Notes: generated by a model from the sequence alone, not told the origin. A stretch of DNA of 64,000 bases from Plantago major (GCA_026545765.1 CM048843.1:20085646-20149645); one strand, 5' to 3'. Numbered from the stretch's first letter, positions 1 to 13,433 are shown. Program-made: numbers and translations.

Positions 1-249
1 TCAGTTAGAACTATTGAGGATATTTCGGATGACGTTGTGGAACGAGTCAAATCTGACTGCAACGTGCTTCAGTCTGTTGCTTAGTTGAGCCTATCTAGTA
101 TTCTGTTGCACTTACTTCTTTGGAACTGAAATTAAACTTTATTTCCTTCCAACCAATAAGTACAAGCCGATCCAAGGATCCAGGCACATCAAGATAACCA
201 AAAGAATCAAAATTACTAGTAGAATCTAATAAATTAATTTGCTAGTCTA
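1..249. other. Left-edge sequence, no firm gene
   Basis: No supported gene. Plus-strand bases 1-83 are open from the edge and stop at TAG (81-83). The 27 residues are polar and could be the tail of a gene or of another LINE, but they are too short to assign. The rest is AT-rich and may include the 3' tail of the minus-strand LINE that follows. Confidence 0.2.
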
Positions 250-1165
250 TCATGGTGTTATCATCAACTTGGCACAATGGGCTCGCAAACGAGGATCAAC
301 CCATGCTCTATTGATCAATATGTCAATGATTTTGTCTTCAAGATGCTGGTCCGCAGGTCTATGCTGGAAACATACTGCATTTCGCTCGATCCAAATGGCG
401 TAGATTGTTTCGGCAAAAGCACTTTTTAGTAGCTTTGATTTCCAGCTTTTTCCTCCAAATCTGCAACACATCAAGTCTAGCTCCGCATTCCAGCCCTGTG
501 GGGGTCGCAAAATTTTCATCCAGCGCATCACACGATGCCAAATGCGGCTGCTGTAGGGGCAATCAAAAAAGAGATGTTGCTGAGTCTCATCCTGTGTGCA
601 AAACAAGCATGTCGGGTCTAGATTTGGGTTCCAACGCCTCACTCTATCCTTTGTTGCGAGTCGATCATTCAGCGCCATCCAAGCACAGAAAAGGGCACGT
701 GGCCGCGCCTTGTTACAAAACCAAAATTTCTTCCACTTCACCTCTTGTTTTGCCCCTCTTATCTCTCTGTATAAAGCCCTGGTGGGAAAATGTCTCGAGT
801 TCAGTGCAAGTGCCTAGGTGCGAGTATCCTGCACCAATGATCGAGCCTTCATCAGTGCTTTAATAATCCAAGAGCAATTCTCAGTTAGGCGTACCTCCAT
901 CACCTGATGATGCTTTATATAGTAGCAGTGGATCCACTTTACCCATAGCTTATCTGCCTTAACACACACATTCCATAGTAACTTGGCAATTGTGCATTTA
1001 TTCCAATCGACGAGCGAAGTCAGGTTAAGACCGCCCGCATTCTTTTCATCACAAAGTTTCGCCCAAGCAATGGGAGATTTCCTGGTAATTTCACCAGTAC
1101 CACTCCAAAGAAAAGATCGACAGATGGCTTCAATATGCTTCAAAACAGTGGTTACTCCGGTATCA
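250..1165 (-). mobile_element. LINE (L1-type) ORF2 C-terminal fragment
   Basis: This is the 3' part of a non-LTR retrotransposon, read right to left. The first block (about 1165-814) encodes the region after the reverse-transcriptase core, including HIEAICRSFLWSG and NAGGLNL, a pattern common in plant L1 ORF2. The second block (741-250, 163 residues) is the zf-RVT zinc-binding domain, with CLFC, then HLFFDCPYSSRIW, and a tryptophan-rich tail ending near 250. The blocks are in different frames, joined by a frameshift between about 741 and 814, and there is no RT catalytic core, so this is a 5'-truncated dead copy. It lies upstream of the methyltransferase exons and may sit in one of that gene's introns. 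Confidence 0.8.
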
Positions 1166-1212
1166 CTACAGCCCCTTCTTCTGCTGACCAAAGACTTTCT
1201 TTCCTTCTCCAC

Positions 1213-1645
1213 TATGGTTCACCTCCTTCAAAATCACAAACTTGATTCCACAAATTACTTACAGTGGCACTCTCAGATCGAGCCACTTCTTATATGCTCG
1301 GAGCTCTATTCCTATATTGATGGCTCCCATCCTCCACCTCCTGCCACTCTCCCTGCTTCTTCCGGCAGTAGCACTGTCCCGAACCCCACCTACAATGACT
1401 GGCGCATTGCTGACCAGCATGTTCGAACTCTCCTTCAATCCTCCCTCACCCCCGAAGCCATGGCTGTAGTTTTGGTTGTACCACTTCTCAGCAAATATGG
1501 CGTTCTCTTGAGACTAGCTTCAGCCATATGTCTAAACAACGTGAGATTCGCATCAAAGATGAGCTTCAGCATTTGCGCAAAGGCAATAGTTCTGTCTCTG
1601 AATTTTCTCTCAAATTCAAGAACCACATATTTTGTCCTTCCTAGT
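1213..1645 (+). mobile_element. Copia gag fossil fragment
   Basis: The plus strand encodes the start of a plant Copia-type Gag of the UBN2/gag_3 class. It shows LDSTNYLQWHSQIEPLL, a Pro-rich linker with SYIDGSHPPPP, and NPTYNDWRIADQHV, followed by the SHMSKQREIRIKDEL segment typical of the later gag helices. No LTR, PBS or pol is seen beside it, so it is an isolated piece. It is broken (at least one break) and abuts the opposite-strand LINE fragment near 1165-1213. Age cannot be estimated without LTRs. Confidence 0.7.
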
Positions 1646-1760
1646 TCGTACTTAGTTCCCTGCTTATAAACTCGAAGTTCTAAAATATTTCTCTCATGCT
1701 TACTGCATATGTTTGGTTTTCCTTTTGCTCATGTACCTTCTGATTATTGCTCGGATGTAG
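1646..1760. other. Short spacer before methyltransferase exon
   Basis: AT-rich sequence ending in a plant-type acceptor (GATGTAG at 1754-1760). It reads as the end of an intron. Nothing else is recognised. Confidence 0.4.
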
Positions 1761-3321
1761 GAGAGGCGTTATCTATTCAAGGAATTTCCTGAACTGGCAT
1801 CTTGCCCTGACTATTCAAAGATTCTGGAGGTGGGCTGCGGTAATGGCAGTACAGCTCTCCCTATCTTGCGGTAAACTTAATGTTGCTGTTAAAAGTTAAG
1901 AATATAATGGGGTGTGGCCCTGTATTTCTTCCTTGGTTTGTTTACAAAAGGATCACACTTCATTTTATATAACCAATAATATCAACTATACCATCCAACA
2001 ACGTTTTTAGCATAAACAATTCCATCCAACACCATTTATCGCATACAGCCATACACTATCAATTGCACATTAATTGTCACTGTAATTCATAACAAGCCCA
2101 AAGTTAGGTCTTCACTGGTCTAAAATTTTAGCTGAATCTATTGTTTCAATTTTGCAGTGGACGAGAGAACATTATTCTATATGCATGTGACTGCAGTAAT
2201 GAGGCTCTTGAGAGGACTAAAGAGATAATTAGTTCTGCTAAATTACTCTCTGGAGATAACCGTTTGAAAACCTTCCAATGTGACTTTTCAACTACTGGGT
2301 TCCCTTCATGGTTAGCCTGCAAAACTTGTTCAGGAAGTTTCTCCAAGAAGCATGGTTTAGCATTTTCAGGTACCAGTAATTATTGCAATATAGTGTATTG
2401 GAAATTTCATGTACAAGGGGAATAAATTTCTGGCTTTTCTGTTTTTGATTTATCCAGGTACAGTCTGCAGTGAGGTAAATGGCCCAAACCTGTTGTGCTC
2501 GGATGACAAAAACTGCATTGGTGGGGTAGATTTTATTACTTTGGTACGTTATCACTTTCATGTCCCTATCAGTTCACATACTCCATCACCCAATGACGTT
2601 GCCTAATTTTTAAGGTAGAGAAAGCCTGAAAATAATTCTTTTATTATTGCCAGATATTCACTCTGTCAGCTGTACCGGTTGAGCGGATGTGTGAAGCCAT
2701 TGCACAGTGTTTTGCTGTTTTAAAGCCAGGTGGCCTTCTTTTGTTCAGGGATTATGGTAAGCTAGGAAAGGGACATTATGAAATTTAAAATAATTTTCCT
2801 CCTTATATGCTTCAAGAGCTTAATTGTGCATTTCCATTGTGAGTGATGTGCAGGTCTTTATGATATGACCATGCTTCGATTTGAGCCTGAACAAAGAGTT
2901 GGATATAGAGAATACATGCGTACAGATGGAACACGCTCTTACTTTTTCTGCTTGGATGCGGTTAGGAACATGACTTCTGCTGCCGGCTTCACCGAGGTTC
3001 GTATGTAAAGAATAAGATACATAGGACAAAAGACCTGCATGCAATTTGTTTGTTGTTATCTAACAATATAAAAGCTGAGGTCTCGATTGCATACAGCATA
3101 CAGCATACTCCCTGTCTCGTGTCTTAATAATTGTAATTGCAGTTGAGGTGCATTACTATTTTATGCTCATCATTTTCTGGCAAAGTCTGATATGCATTGC
3201 CACTATGTTATTGTAGGTGGAACTTGAATATTGCTGTGTCAAGTCAGTGAACCGTCGGAATGGGAAGATCATGAGAAGAGTATGGGTCCATGGGAAGTTT
3301 CAAAAGCCGGCCTGTTCTTAA
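1761..3321 (+). CDS. METTL6-type tRNA m3C methyltransferase, last six exons
   Basis: An SAM-dependent methyltransferase of the METTL2/6/8 (yeast Trm140) family, which forms 3-methylcytidine at position 32 of some tRNAs. Exons are 1761-1870, 2158-2369, 2458-2543, 2654-2756, 2854-2996 and 3217-3321. All join in frame at GT-AG sites and give 252 residues ending in TAA. SAM motif I is ILEVGCGNGSTALPIL. Other landmarks are YACDCSNEAL, FTLSAVPVERM, GGLLLFRDYGLYDMTMLRF, the family signature RTDGTRSYFF, and the end RVWVHGKFQKP, which resembles the human METTL6 C-terminus. About 50 N-terminal residues, including the usual FFKDR region, are not found. They lie either left of the window, with LINE and Copia debris in the intron between, or were lost. 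The visible exons have no stop or frame error, which favours a working gene. The family is clear; the subgroup is not. Confidence 0.85.
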
Positions 3322-4377
3322 GCCATTGTTAATGGTCCTGAGCAATTAGTTTCCTAGTCCTAGTAACCATTTAGATTTGTGATAGATTAGTTGTTCTTTG
3401 TCAACTCTGCAACTGTTCATGTCTGACTTATTTTCCCTATTCTTAGTCGATATTTGGATATTACAGAGCCTGAAAAACCTTGTAGTAACCAAATAGAGTA
3501 TGAAATATGGATCACATTTGCCTTCACTTCTTCTTACTGGTTCATTGCCAAAACAATAGCTAAGATTCAGTGTTCCAGTAGCAATCCTAGGTTAACTTAG
3601 CCAAGCATGAGATGAGTAAATATACAATCACACTTGAAACATAGAATGCACACAAAAGTAACTGAAAAAACTAGTTGTATTAACAATTTGGTAACTATAA
3701 ATGTCAGATCTCCAAATGACAGATCCTCTGAAATGGCAGAAGTTAACATGAAGAAGACGAATTATGACGATCTGGGAGAAAACGTAATAACTAAAGAGAA
3801 AGCGCATTTCTATTTAAGTGTTCCCCAGCAAGTCAAACAACTTATCAAGATCGTTCTCAACCGTTGATCTCTATTTGCTCAATCTAACGGCCACGACTTA
3901 ATCAAGTACATCAGAAGATCTCGGCCTTACATCTCGCAAATGATCTGACGGCTGCTGAAACGCAAGTACATTTACGTTCCAATAATCAGCGCAGCATCAG
4001 GTCCCTTGATTTGATCATCACTGTCATAGCTTAGCTTTTTTTGTTTGTTTTATGATTCTGCCCATTGCAGGCTTTATAGCCGTTGTCAAGCAACACCTTT
4101 TCCTATTTATTGTACACTGTTTCATTCATTTTTCTCAATCAATGAAATAGTACCTAGTTCATAGTTATTCCTCTCTCAAGTTCTTCAATGTTTCCCCCTT
4201 AGTTTCTCCAATCTTTCCCCCATTTCTGTTATCCAAATCTTGTTCTCAGTTCACGATTGGTAAGTCACGTAACAATAAATAACTCAAAACTAAAGGAAAC
4301 GATAGAAAGAAAAAGCCCAAGAACTCAGATAAAAAAGCAGTTGCTAGTAGCTAGTTAACTAGTCAGTTTCTAGACTA
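3322..4377. other. 3' flank of methyltransferase; possible decayed LTR
   Basis: The first 200 bases are probably 3' UTR. No gene is supported in the rest; a 77-codon open frame at 3634-3867 lacks any recognisable domain. Bases about 3880-4280 have an LTR-like promoter look: a GGCTTTATAGCC element near 4070, then a pyrimidine-rich stretch with CTCAATCAATGAAATAG. I could not find matched ends, so a solo LTR is only a guess. Confidence 0.25.
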
Positions 4378-4800
4378 CTTCTCCGCTGCATTTGGGCTAT
4401 CGTCGAAGAAATACCTCCAGAACCAATGCTTCTTTAACATTCTTTCATTCATCTCATCGATGGGGATTCCCTTTGCCTCCGGCAGCATAAAAAGGCGAAA
4501 AGGCCCATAACAAGGATCCATGCCGCAAAAAAGAAGAAATATTGCCTGAGGCACAACATTGTCAAGAAAGCTTGTGCGATAATAGCCGTGCTGGTGCATA
4601 TCATATTGGTGATGCTACAACCGAAAATCAAGCAGAACATGATTCAAGAGGGTATAGCTCACTCGGAATCAACCGTCCCAAGGGTACCCAGTTCCCCACG
4701 ACCATGCCAATCCAGTCACGAAGATACCAACAAAATGCATGAATCCCTTGGGATGGTTGATTCCGATGGAGAGTGTAATTCACACAGTGTTATTTTGAAC
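4378..4800 (-). pseudogene. STP-type sugar transporter C-terminal pseudogene
   Basis: The minus strand carries the last part of a plant monosaccharide/H+ symporter (STP, major facilitator superfamily). Read from about 4800 down: IFVTGLAWSWG and GLIPSELYPLES (the PSE-PLE signature after helix 10), then IIAQAFLTMLC and FFFFAAWILVMGLFAFL (helices 11-12). The cytoplasmic tail follows with LPEAKGIPIDEMNERM and KKHWFWRYF, matching the family's LPETKGxPIEEM and HWFWK. The pieces lie in different frames, with a stop near the PLE block and a frame change after helix 12, and the first nine or so helices are absent. It is a dead 3' gene fragment next to the RPN11 promoter. Confidence 0.8.
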
Positions 4801-5135
4801 GATTGGAGCAAGCTTGTAGACTTTAAAAAACTAAGGCATACATATGTGTAATTTTAAGAACATGAGATATACATGTGCATATTTCGAATAACATAGGATT
4901 CGTACACATCAATGGTACTAGCATATAATGAAACCCATGGTTAATTTGGGCCAGTTCGTAGTTTGACTTGATTTGGGCCATCAACAAAATTTATGATCCG
5001 AAATCAGAAACGAAAGGAAATAGAAATACTACTACACTAGCTAGCTTTCTCCTCTGCTTGCCTTGTTCCCAAAGACAACTTGACGATTTCAGCTTGCTTC
5101 AGTAGTTCCCTTGAGCTGCACAATTTCCCAATCCA
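4801..5135. promoter_or_regulatory. Upstream region of RPN11
   Basis: About 335 bases between the transporter pseudogene and the RPN11 start codon must hold at least the proximal promoter and 5' leader. No clear TATA box is seen close to the ATG, which is common for housekeeping proteasome genes. A TCTCCTCTGCTTG pyrimidine-rich stretch near 5047 could be leader sequence. Limits are inferred. Confidence 0.35.
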
Positions 5136-8157
<3,022 letters not shown>

Positions 8158-8700
8158 TCTCTGAGTCATGTACAATTTGTCGTTCAACAAATGGTGCCAA
8201 GCTCTCTTTTGCTTCAATGCTATGCAACTTTCGAGAGAGCTGTTCGCTTCATTGTGATATCTAGTTGAGACTGTACTCTTTGCTTGTTTGTATTCATTAG
8301 GGTATCGATTGAAATTATTTTTATTTATAAATATGATCCTACGATGCTTATTTTATGTTATTGTATTAGATTAAGTTCTTTATTTAATGTTGATCATTAC
8401 ACAATGAAAGTCTAAATTACTATAGTAGATGTCTTGTGATACTTTATTTAAATGTATTAGATTATGTTACATATTGATATTGTTTAAATACTTTTACTTA
8501 AGAATATCATTCGGTTCCTTATTAATACAAGTCTGTTTCAAAACTTTGTGAGTTCCACTATAGTTTAAGAGTAATTTCCAAGCTAAGAGAGGGACCTAAA
8601 AGACTAACTTTCAGTAATTATAAAACTACCCTAAATCAAAAGCTAACTACTAAAACATTCCAACCCAACTAAAAGCCAGTAACTGAGTAAAAAACGGGTC
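8158..8700. other. RPN11 3' UTR and flank
   Basis: AT-rich sequence after the RPN11 stop. Bases up to about 8421 are repeated at 40742-41071. No other gene or structured element is seen. Confidence 0.5.
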
Positions 8701-8701
8701 A

Positions 8702-9037
8702 CTATATATATTAAATATCCATCCTCCACAAAAATAATCTCATAAATCAAAAAACCTAAAATCAACATTCTCCTCCTTCAAACAAAAACCTCCACCATTT
8801 TCACCGAAGCTTGGCCAGAAACCGCCGGAACCCTCCCGAAATCAAATGTCACTGGAATCTAAGAAATCAAGCTCAACAATGAAGAAATCAAGCTCGAAAT
8901 CTTCTCAAACATCATCAAAAAGGTTAACAAACATTCCATCTGACTTATGTGACCTAGTTTATATGTTATTAATGTTTATTCGATCTGATTTACATAAAAA
9001 TGAATTGATGAATGGTTTTTTTGACAATTATAGTTGA
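8702..9037 (+). other. Possible first exon of an unknown gene
   Basis: A TATA-like run (8703-8712) is followed by a C-rich leader and an ATG at 8846 starting a Ser/Lys-rich peptide (MSLESKKSSSTMKKSSSKSS). A possible splice donor AAAAG/GTTAAC lies near 8923. Reading on to 9037 gives 63 residues with no known domain. No downstream exon was found, so this may be a cut-off gene start or chance. No function is proposed. Confidence 0.22.
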
Positions 9038-9149
9038 AATTTCGATTCAGATCTGAAAATCGCGTAACTGTTTTTTCAAATGTTCAAGCTAATCCGTGTG
9101 ATGTTTTGGCCTTTTCCTGTAATGTTTTTGCTTATATGTAGGATGTTCA

Positions 9150-9410
9150 ATTAAACAGAGTACATGAAAATATGCTCGGAAATTGCACAACAAATATAAC
9201 TCATAAATAACTACAAAAGAGAATGCGAACTGCGACAATCAAACCAAATGAAAAACAAGTGATCAATTAGCTTATAACCTAGCTGATTTGCTAAATATGG
9301 TATTGAAAAACAAATCAACTAGCTTATCAGCTACCAGCTAGGTGTTCACGTAACATACTTATTATGAAAATAAGTTCATCAACGTGCTAAACAACCCTTA
9401 TATAGCCTTA
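9150..9410. repeat. Possible MITE-like remnant
   Basis: The stretch holds inverted and direct copies of AGCTTATAACCTAGCTGAT and CTAGCTTATCAGCTACCAGC, and ends near GCTAAACAACCC. This composition resembles small non-autonomous DNA transposons of plants. No clean terminal repeats or target duplication could be fixed by eye. Confidence 0.25.
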
Positions 9411-9550
9411 TATAATACGGGAACGCAAATTTCAGAAGATAGTATAGTGAGTTTATTGCAATGCACACCAGAGTCCTCAAATACATAATGCATAAGGGTA
9501 AATACTTGCCTAGATTGGATCTATAACAAGTATATACCCACTTGCCCCCC

Positions 9551-9578
9551 TTTCTTTCTTTCTTTCTTCACATTATAC
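9551..9578. repeat. (CTTT)n microsatellite
   Basis: Uninterrupted CTTT units, about seven copies, in intergenic DNA. Confidence 0.8.
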
Positions 9579-9599
9579 TTATTGGTATATAGTAATTAA

Positions 9600-9601
9600 T
9601 A

Positions 9602-9642
<41 letters not shown>

Positions 9643-9651
9643 GATAATAAT
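9600..9651. repeat. (TA)n(TAA)n compound microsatellite
   Basis: About ten TA units run directly into about ten TAA units. It lies 40 bases downstream of the small peptide gene's stop codon, so it may be part of, or just beyond, its 3' UTR. Confidence 0.85.
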
Positions 9652-9692
9652 GTAACACCGACCAGTCCATAGTTCGCTCATAGAGTACTGTA

Positions 9693-9866
9693 TTACATAA
9701 TGGTACAATTAGAACCAGGACCGGACCGAGCCGAGGTTTCCTTTCCTCCCAGAATCTCTTGTGTTTGTTCATGATTTTCATCCAACAGGATTCTACCCGC
9801 GTTTGCCAACCAAGCACTCATCATCAATAACACCATGATTGACGCAGCGATTCTCTTTGTTTCCAT
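9693..9866 (-). CDS. Small secreted peptide precursor (57 aa)
   Basis: The minus strand from ATG 9866 to TAA 9693 encodes 57 residues. A basic start (METKR) is followed by a strong signal peptide core, IAASIMVLLMMSAWLANA, with a good cleavage site after ANA. The mature part is about 33 residues: GRILLDENHEQ, a polar linker, and the end SARSGPGSNCTIM with one cysteine. A GR-LL start and a short SGP-bearing tail recall precursors of plant peptide signals such as PIP and IDA types, but the conserved cores of those families are not complete, so no family is assigned. A TATA box (10099-10110) and a 116-base GT-AG leader intron (9868-9983) ending one base before the ATG support a real gene. Its role is unknown. 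Confidence 0.7.
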   Translation of the reverse strand: METKRIAASIMVLLMMSAWLANAGRILLDENHEQTQEILGGKETSARSGPGSNCTIM

Positions 9867-9867
9867 G

Positions 9868-9983
9868 CTGCATGCAGAAAATTAAGGCATTAGTTAAAAC
9901 ATGCATAAAACAAAATTAGTAATGAAGATTGTTGTTGCATTTGCGATCAAAATCATTAACAAATAAATTTAAATTGAACTTAC
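9868..9983 (-). other. Leader intron of the small peptide gene
   Basis: On the minus strand a donor AGA/GTAAGTTC opens at 9983 and an acceptor GCATGCAG closes at 9868, one base before the start codon. It is 116 bases and AT-rich, a usual size for plant introns. Inferred from sequence only. Confidence 0.6.
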
Positions 9984-10098
9984 TCTTATAAATTAGTACT
10001 AATTAATTAATTGCTCGATAGATAGATAATATTGCGTATAGCTGTGGAATGATAGATTTCTCTTGCTTGTAATTGCATGCGGTGTATGTGGCATGGGG

Positions 10099-10110
10099 TT
10101 TATATATATA
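10099..10110 (-). promoter_or_regulatory. TATA box of the small peptide gene
   Basis: On the minus strand CTATATATATAAACC lies about 115 bases before the leader-intron donor, which places transcription start near 10070. Confidence 0.6.
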
Positions 10111-10591
10111 GTTACATTTGTGTTTACTTTATCAATAAAATAAAGATAAGATCAAGAAATTAATTATATAAATTATTATATTGTTCGAGTAAACGCTTAC
10201 CTAAAAATTCAAAGGTAAGCATTAATAATGGACCTCCCAATAATTCTGCCCGTTCCTGTGTCATGCGCGCAGACATGCACAACGACTTTGACCAAAACTA
10301 AACGCACTTATTTAGAAATTTTCATCGTCAAGATCTCTTCGAACTTTTAATTCAGAATTTATTGTGAAGTTCACCATTCTAAAGTTTATTTCTTACTGAC
10401 GCCGCACTACCTCGCTTTAAAGGCCAGACTACGATTGTATCATATCGTTAAATATTATCTTGCATAATACATTAAAGACAGAGCAGAAAGTAGTAAAGTA
10501 GAAAAAACTCCATTCTGATCCCGAACACGGATAAAGATCATATATGTAAGAGACCATGCCCTTTGGATCAGCACGGTTACGTGAGACTTGG
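10111..10591. other. Intergenic, upstream of small peptide gene
   Basis: AT-rich DNA between the peptide gene promoter and the hAT element. No gene, repeat or RNA gene recognised. Confidence 0.4.
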
Positions 10592-10599
10592 ACCACATA
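10592..10599. repeat. hAT target-site duplication, left
   Basis: ACCACATA directly precedes the hAT terminus CAGGGCCG. The right-hand partner is ACAACATA at 40665-40672, matching at 7 of 8 positions. Eight bases is the hallmark length for hAT insertion. Confidence 0.75.
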
Positions 10600-10639
10600 C
10601 AGGGCCGTCTTCGAGATTTAGGGGCCCTGTGCGAAATTT

Positions 10640-13433
10640 TTAAACGAGACCCCAATCTAAATAGAGATATAATAAAAAAAAAAATTATAGATGTGCAAAA
10701 TAGCCAAAATCATCCGATACAGGTATTTGAAATATATTTTTAATAAATATTACAAACGACTAAAAAGCTACTTGAAAATTGCAAGTCTTCTAGCATTCTT
10801 TGAAGCGAAATCATCGATTAACTCGTCATAACTCACTTTCTCTACCATATCATTCTCTATTAAATCACCAATTTCAACTTGGAAAAACTTCTTTCGGCTG
10901 ATCAACGGTGACGGGAATTGTTAGCAAAATTTTATACGCAATCACTACATTGGGAAAACAACCAACATCTTTTAAGTAACTCAAAATTTCAATAGCCCCC
11001 ATCTTCTTATTAGGCATGAACTCTCTAACAAGTTGCAATTCGACAAACAAAGAATTTCCATCAATATTAGATTTCCCATCAGATTTCTCATTGTTCTTAA
11101 GTGCTTTTTCAAGTTGAATACAACAAGTTTTCGGTTCATCTAAAGAATGTAACTTTTCAGATGTTAACATGAAACCAAATAGATTTTTATATTCTTGATA
11201 TTGCTCAAACCTTACTTTGAAGGAAGAAATTTCTTGGTCGATAATGTATAAGAAATAATCTACTATAAATGATTCTTCTTGAGATCTATGTTATATATCA
11301 TTTCGGTTCTCATCAAATTGTTTCTTCTTTATTATTTCACGTTTTTGGGGAAAATTAGGATCAACATTCATTTCTATAGCCATTTCCTTCGCACTTTGCA
11401 ATGCTTTTACAAAACCATGTTCTCTATAATCCAAAAAGAAGGCAATCAATGTATTTATGTCTCTTATTGCAACATCAATTTGCATATCTTTAGTTTGCAA
11501 CTGTTTGCTAACCACAATCACACGAGATAAAATACCAAATCAAATAACTAGTACCAACAAAAATTCGAATTTACCAAGCTCATGAGTTGCCAAAGAATTA
11601 GCTTCACTTCTTATCATTGAGTCAATATCAGTTTCAGAAACTTTAACTAAAGCATTTTTTATGTCTTTTATTTGAAATCTTATAGCTTTCACGCTATCAA
11701 TGCGACTTTCCCAACGAGTACATGACAATGGTTTTGGTGTCAACCATTTCACATTATCCTTTAAAATTTGCCACCTCTTTGTTGATCTCGAAAATATAGT
11801 ATATATGTGTTGTACAACTCCAAAAAAAAATTTAGCCTTAACACAAGAATTGGCCATGTCACACAATATCAAATTTAGACTATGACAACCACATGGAGTA
11901 TAAAATGCTTTACAGTTTATATCTAAAAGTTTCTTTTGTACCCCAGATTTTTTTCCTTTCATATTAGAGCCATTATCATAACCTTGGCCTCTTACATCAT
12001 CAATATCCAAATCAAGAGACTCTACCTCAAGTTGTAGAAAATCAAATAGTCCTTGTCCACTTGTATCATTCACAATTAAAAATCCTAAAAAAGATTCCTC
12101 GATGCATACATCATTTGAAGAGGATGACACATATCTTAAAATAATCGACATTTGCTCTTGGTGACTAGAATCAGGAGTGCAATCGAGTACCACAGAAAAA
12201 TACTTTGCTTGCTTTATTTTTTTTACAATTTCAGATTTAATTGTACTAGCAATCAAAAGTATCAACTCATTTTGAATGTTGTGACCAAGATAATGACATC
12301 GAACATCTTTATTTTGTATACGTCTAACATGTTCTTGAATAACCGGATCGAAATCCGCTTGCATCTCAATTCTCAACTAAACCTAAGAAATTTCTGTTAC
12401 TATTCTCATATAGTATCTCGTGACTACCATGGAAAGCTAAGTTATGCTTCGCAAGAAATTTGATGATTGAAATAACTCTTGATAAAACATTTCTCCAATG
12501 TTCTACCTCTTTCTCAAATTGCTTTTGTGCTTCCTTATCTATAGTTTTATTTTTATTTAATCCTAAACGTAATTGATACCAAGATGACATATTTTTAACA
12601 TGCTCCAAACCTACTTCATGCTCTTTAAGTCTAAGGCTAAGATGAGACCAATCGTTAAAATCCCCTTTTGCCAATTCACCCACTCCATGACCTTTTCTGA
12701 ATACTTTACAACAAAAACATAATACTTTGTCTAGCTCTTTCGAGTAGACAAGCCAATCTCTATCACATTTTTCTTTATTGGGTAAAATTCTATTGTAATT
12801 GATCGAAGAAAAGTGCCTATTATGTCGATCATTAGGGCCTTTCTCAATTGTTAAATCTCTTTTTGGACCGTTAACTGCCAAAACACAAATCATTGCTTCA
12901 TCGAGGCCATCCCAGTATCTGGGATCATATATATCACAATTTATATTTCGATCATTACTATCATCAAAGTTATTAGAATTTATAACACCATCATCATCTT
13001 GATTAATGTCAGCTTCAGGAGCACTCTCACTAGGCACATTATCTACCGGCACTTCATCAGAATTTTGAATAGGCACATTATCTACGGGTACATCATCAGA
13101 ATTTTGAATAGGCACATTATCTACCGGCACATCATCAGAATTTTGAATAGGCACATTATCTACCGGCACATCATCAGAATTTTGAATAGGCACATCAACA
13201 TTTACATTTTCAACATTTTCTTCATCAAAGGACACATCACAATCAAGATCATCATCATACTCATGCAATTTCACATCATCTTCAATTTCAATATTTTGAT
13301 CAGCGCTAGAAGTATGAGAACTTTTCATAACAAATTTATCTAAAGCTCCTTTTTGAGATTGAATTAATGCGTCAGTTCTTTTTTTCCTTTTACGTTTTTC
13401 GTACCCAGATTCATATTTTATTTTAGGGGCCAT
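10640..13433 (-). pseudogene. hAT transposase, ZMYM1-like/DUF4371 type
   Basis: Read from 13433 down. The N-terminus MAPKIKYESGYEKRKRKKR is basic. An acidic, repeat-bearing linker follows (about residues 60-140), then a TTF-type zinc finger (DRDWLVYSKELDKVLCFCCK with later HLSLRLKEHE) and the start of DUF4371. After a one-base frame change near 12370 the RNase H-like core continues to 11540: SVVLDCTPDSSHQEQMS with the first acidic residue, GQGYDNGSNMKG with the second, and TPCGCHSLNLILCD. Further frame changes near 11530 and 11170 lead to the dimerisation end, where ERSFSKLKL (near 10890) and ENDMVEK are separated by a loss of about 25 residues. The stop lies near 10770. It is a broken gene with about four disruptions. 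Confidence 0.85.
13022..13206 (-). repeat. 39-bp tandem repeat inside the transposase
   Basis: Four in-frame copies of a 39-base unit encode VPIQNSDDVPVDN. The copies differ by only a few bases, so the array grew recently compared with the rest of the gene. The unit is part of the acidic linker before the zinc finger. The opposite strand is also open because of the repeat, but that is a shadow. Confidence 0.9.

Noticed and set aside
405-863. Plus-strand 152-codon ORF over the LINE fragment
   Set aside because: Opposite strand carries the recognisable zf-RVT domain; this is a shadow.
3634-3867. 77-codon plus-strand ORF after the methyltransferase
   Set aside because: No domain, no promoter or splice signals, and polar low-information sequence; probably chance.
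13022-13206. Evenly spaced repeats that could look like a CRISPR array
   Set aside because: Units are contiguous with no spacers, in frame, and inside a plant transposase.
12999-13343. Plus-strand ORF with repeated RHIIYRHIIRILN units
   Set aside because: Shadow of the 39-bp tandem repeat in the hAT transposase, which is the real coding strand.
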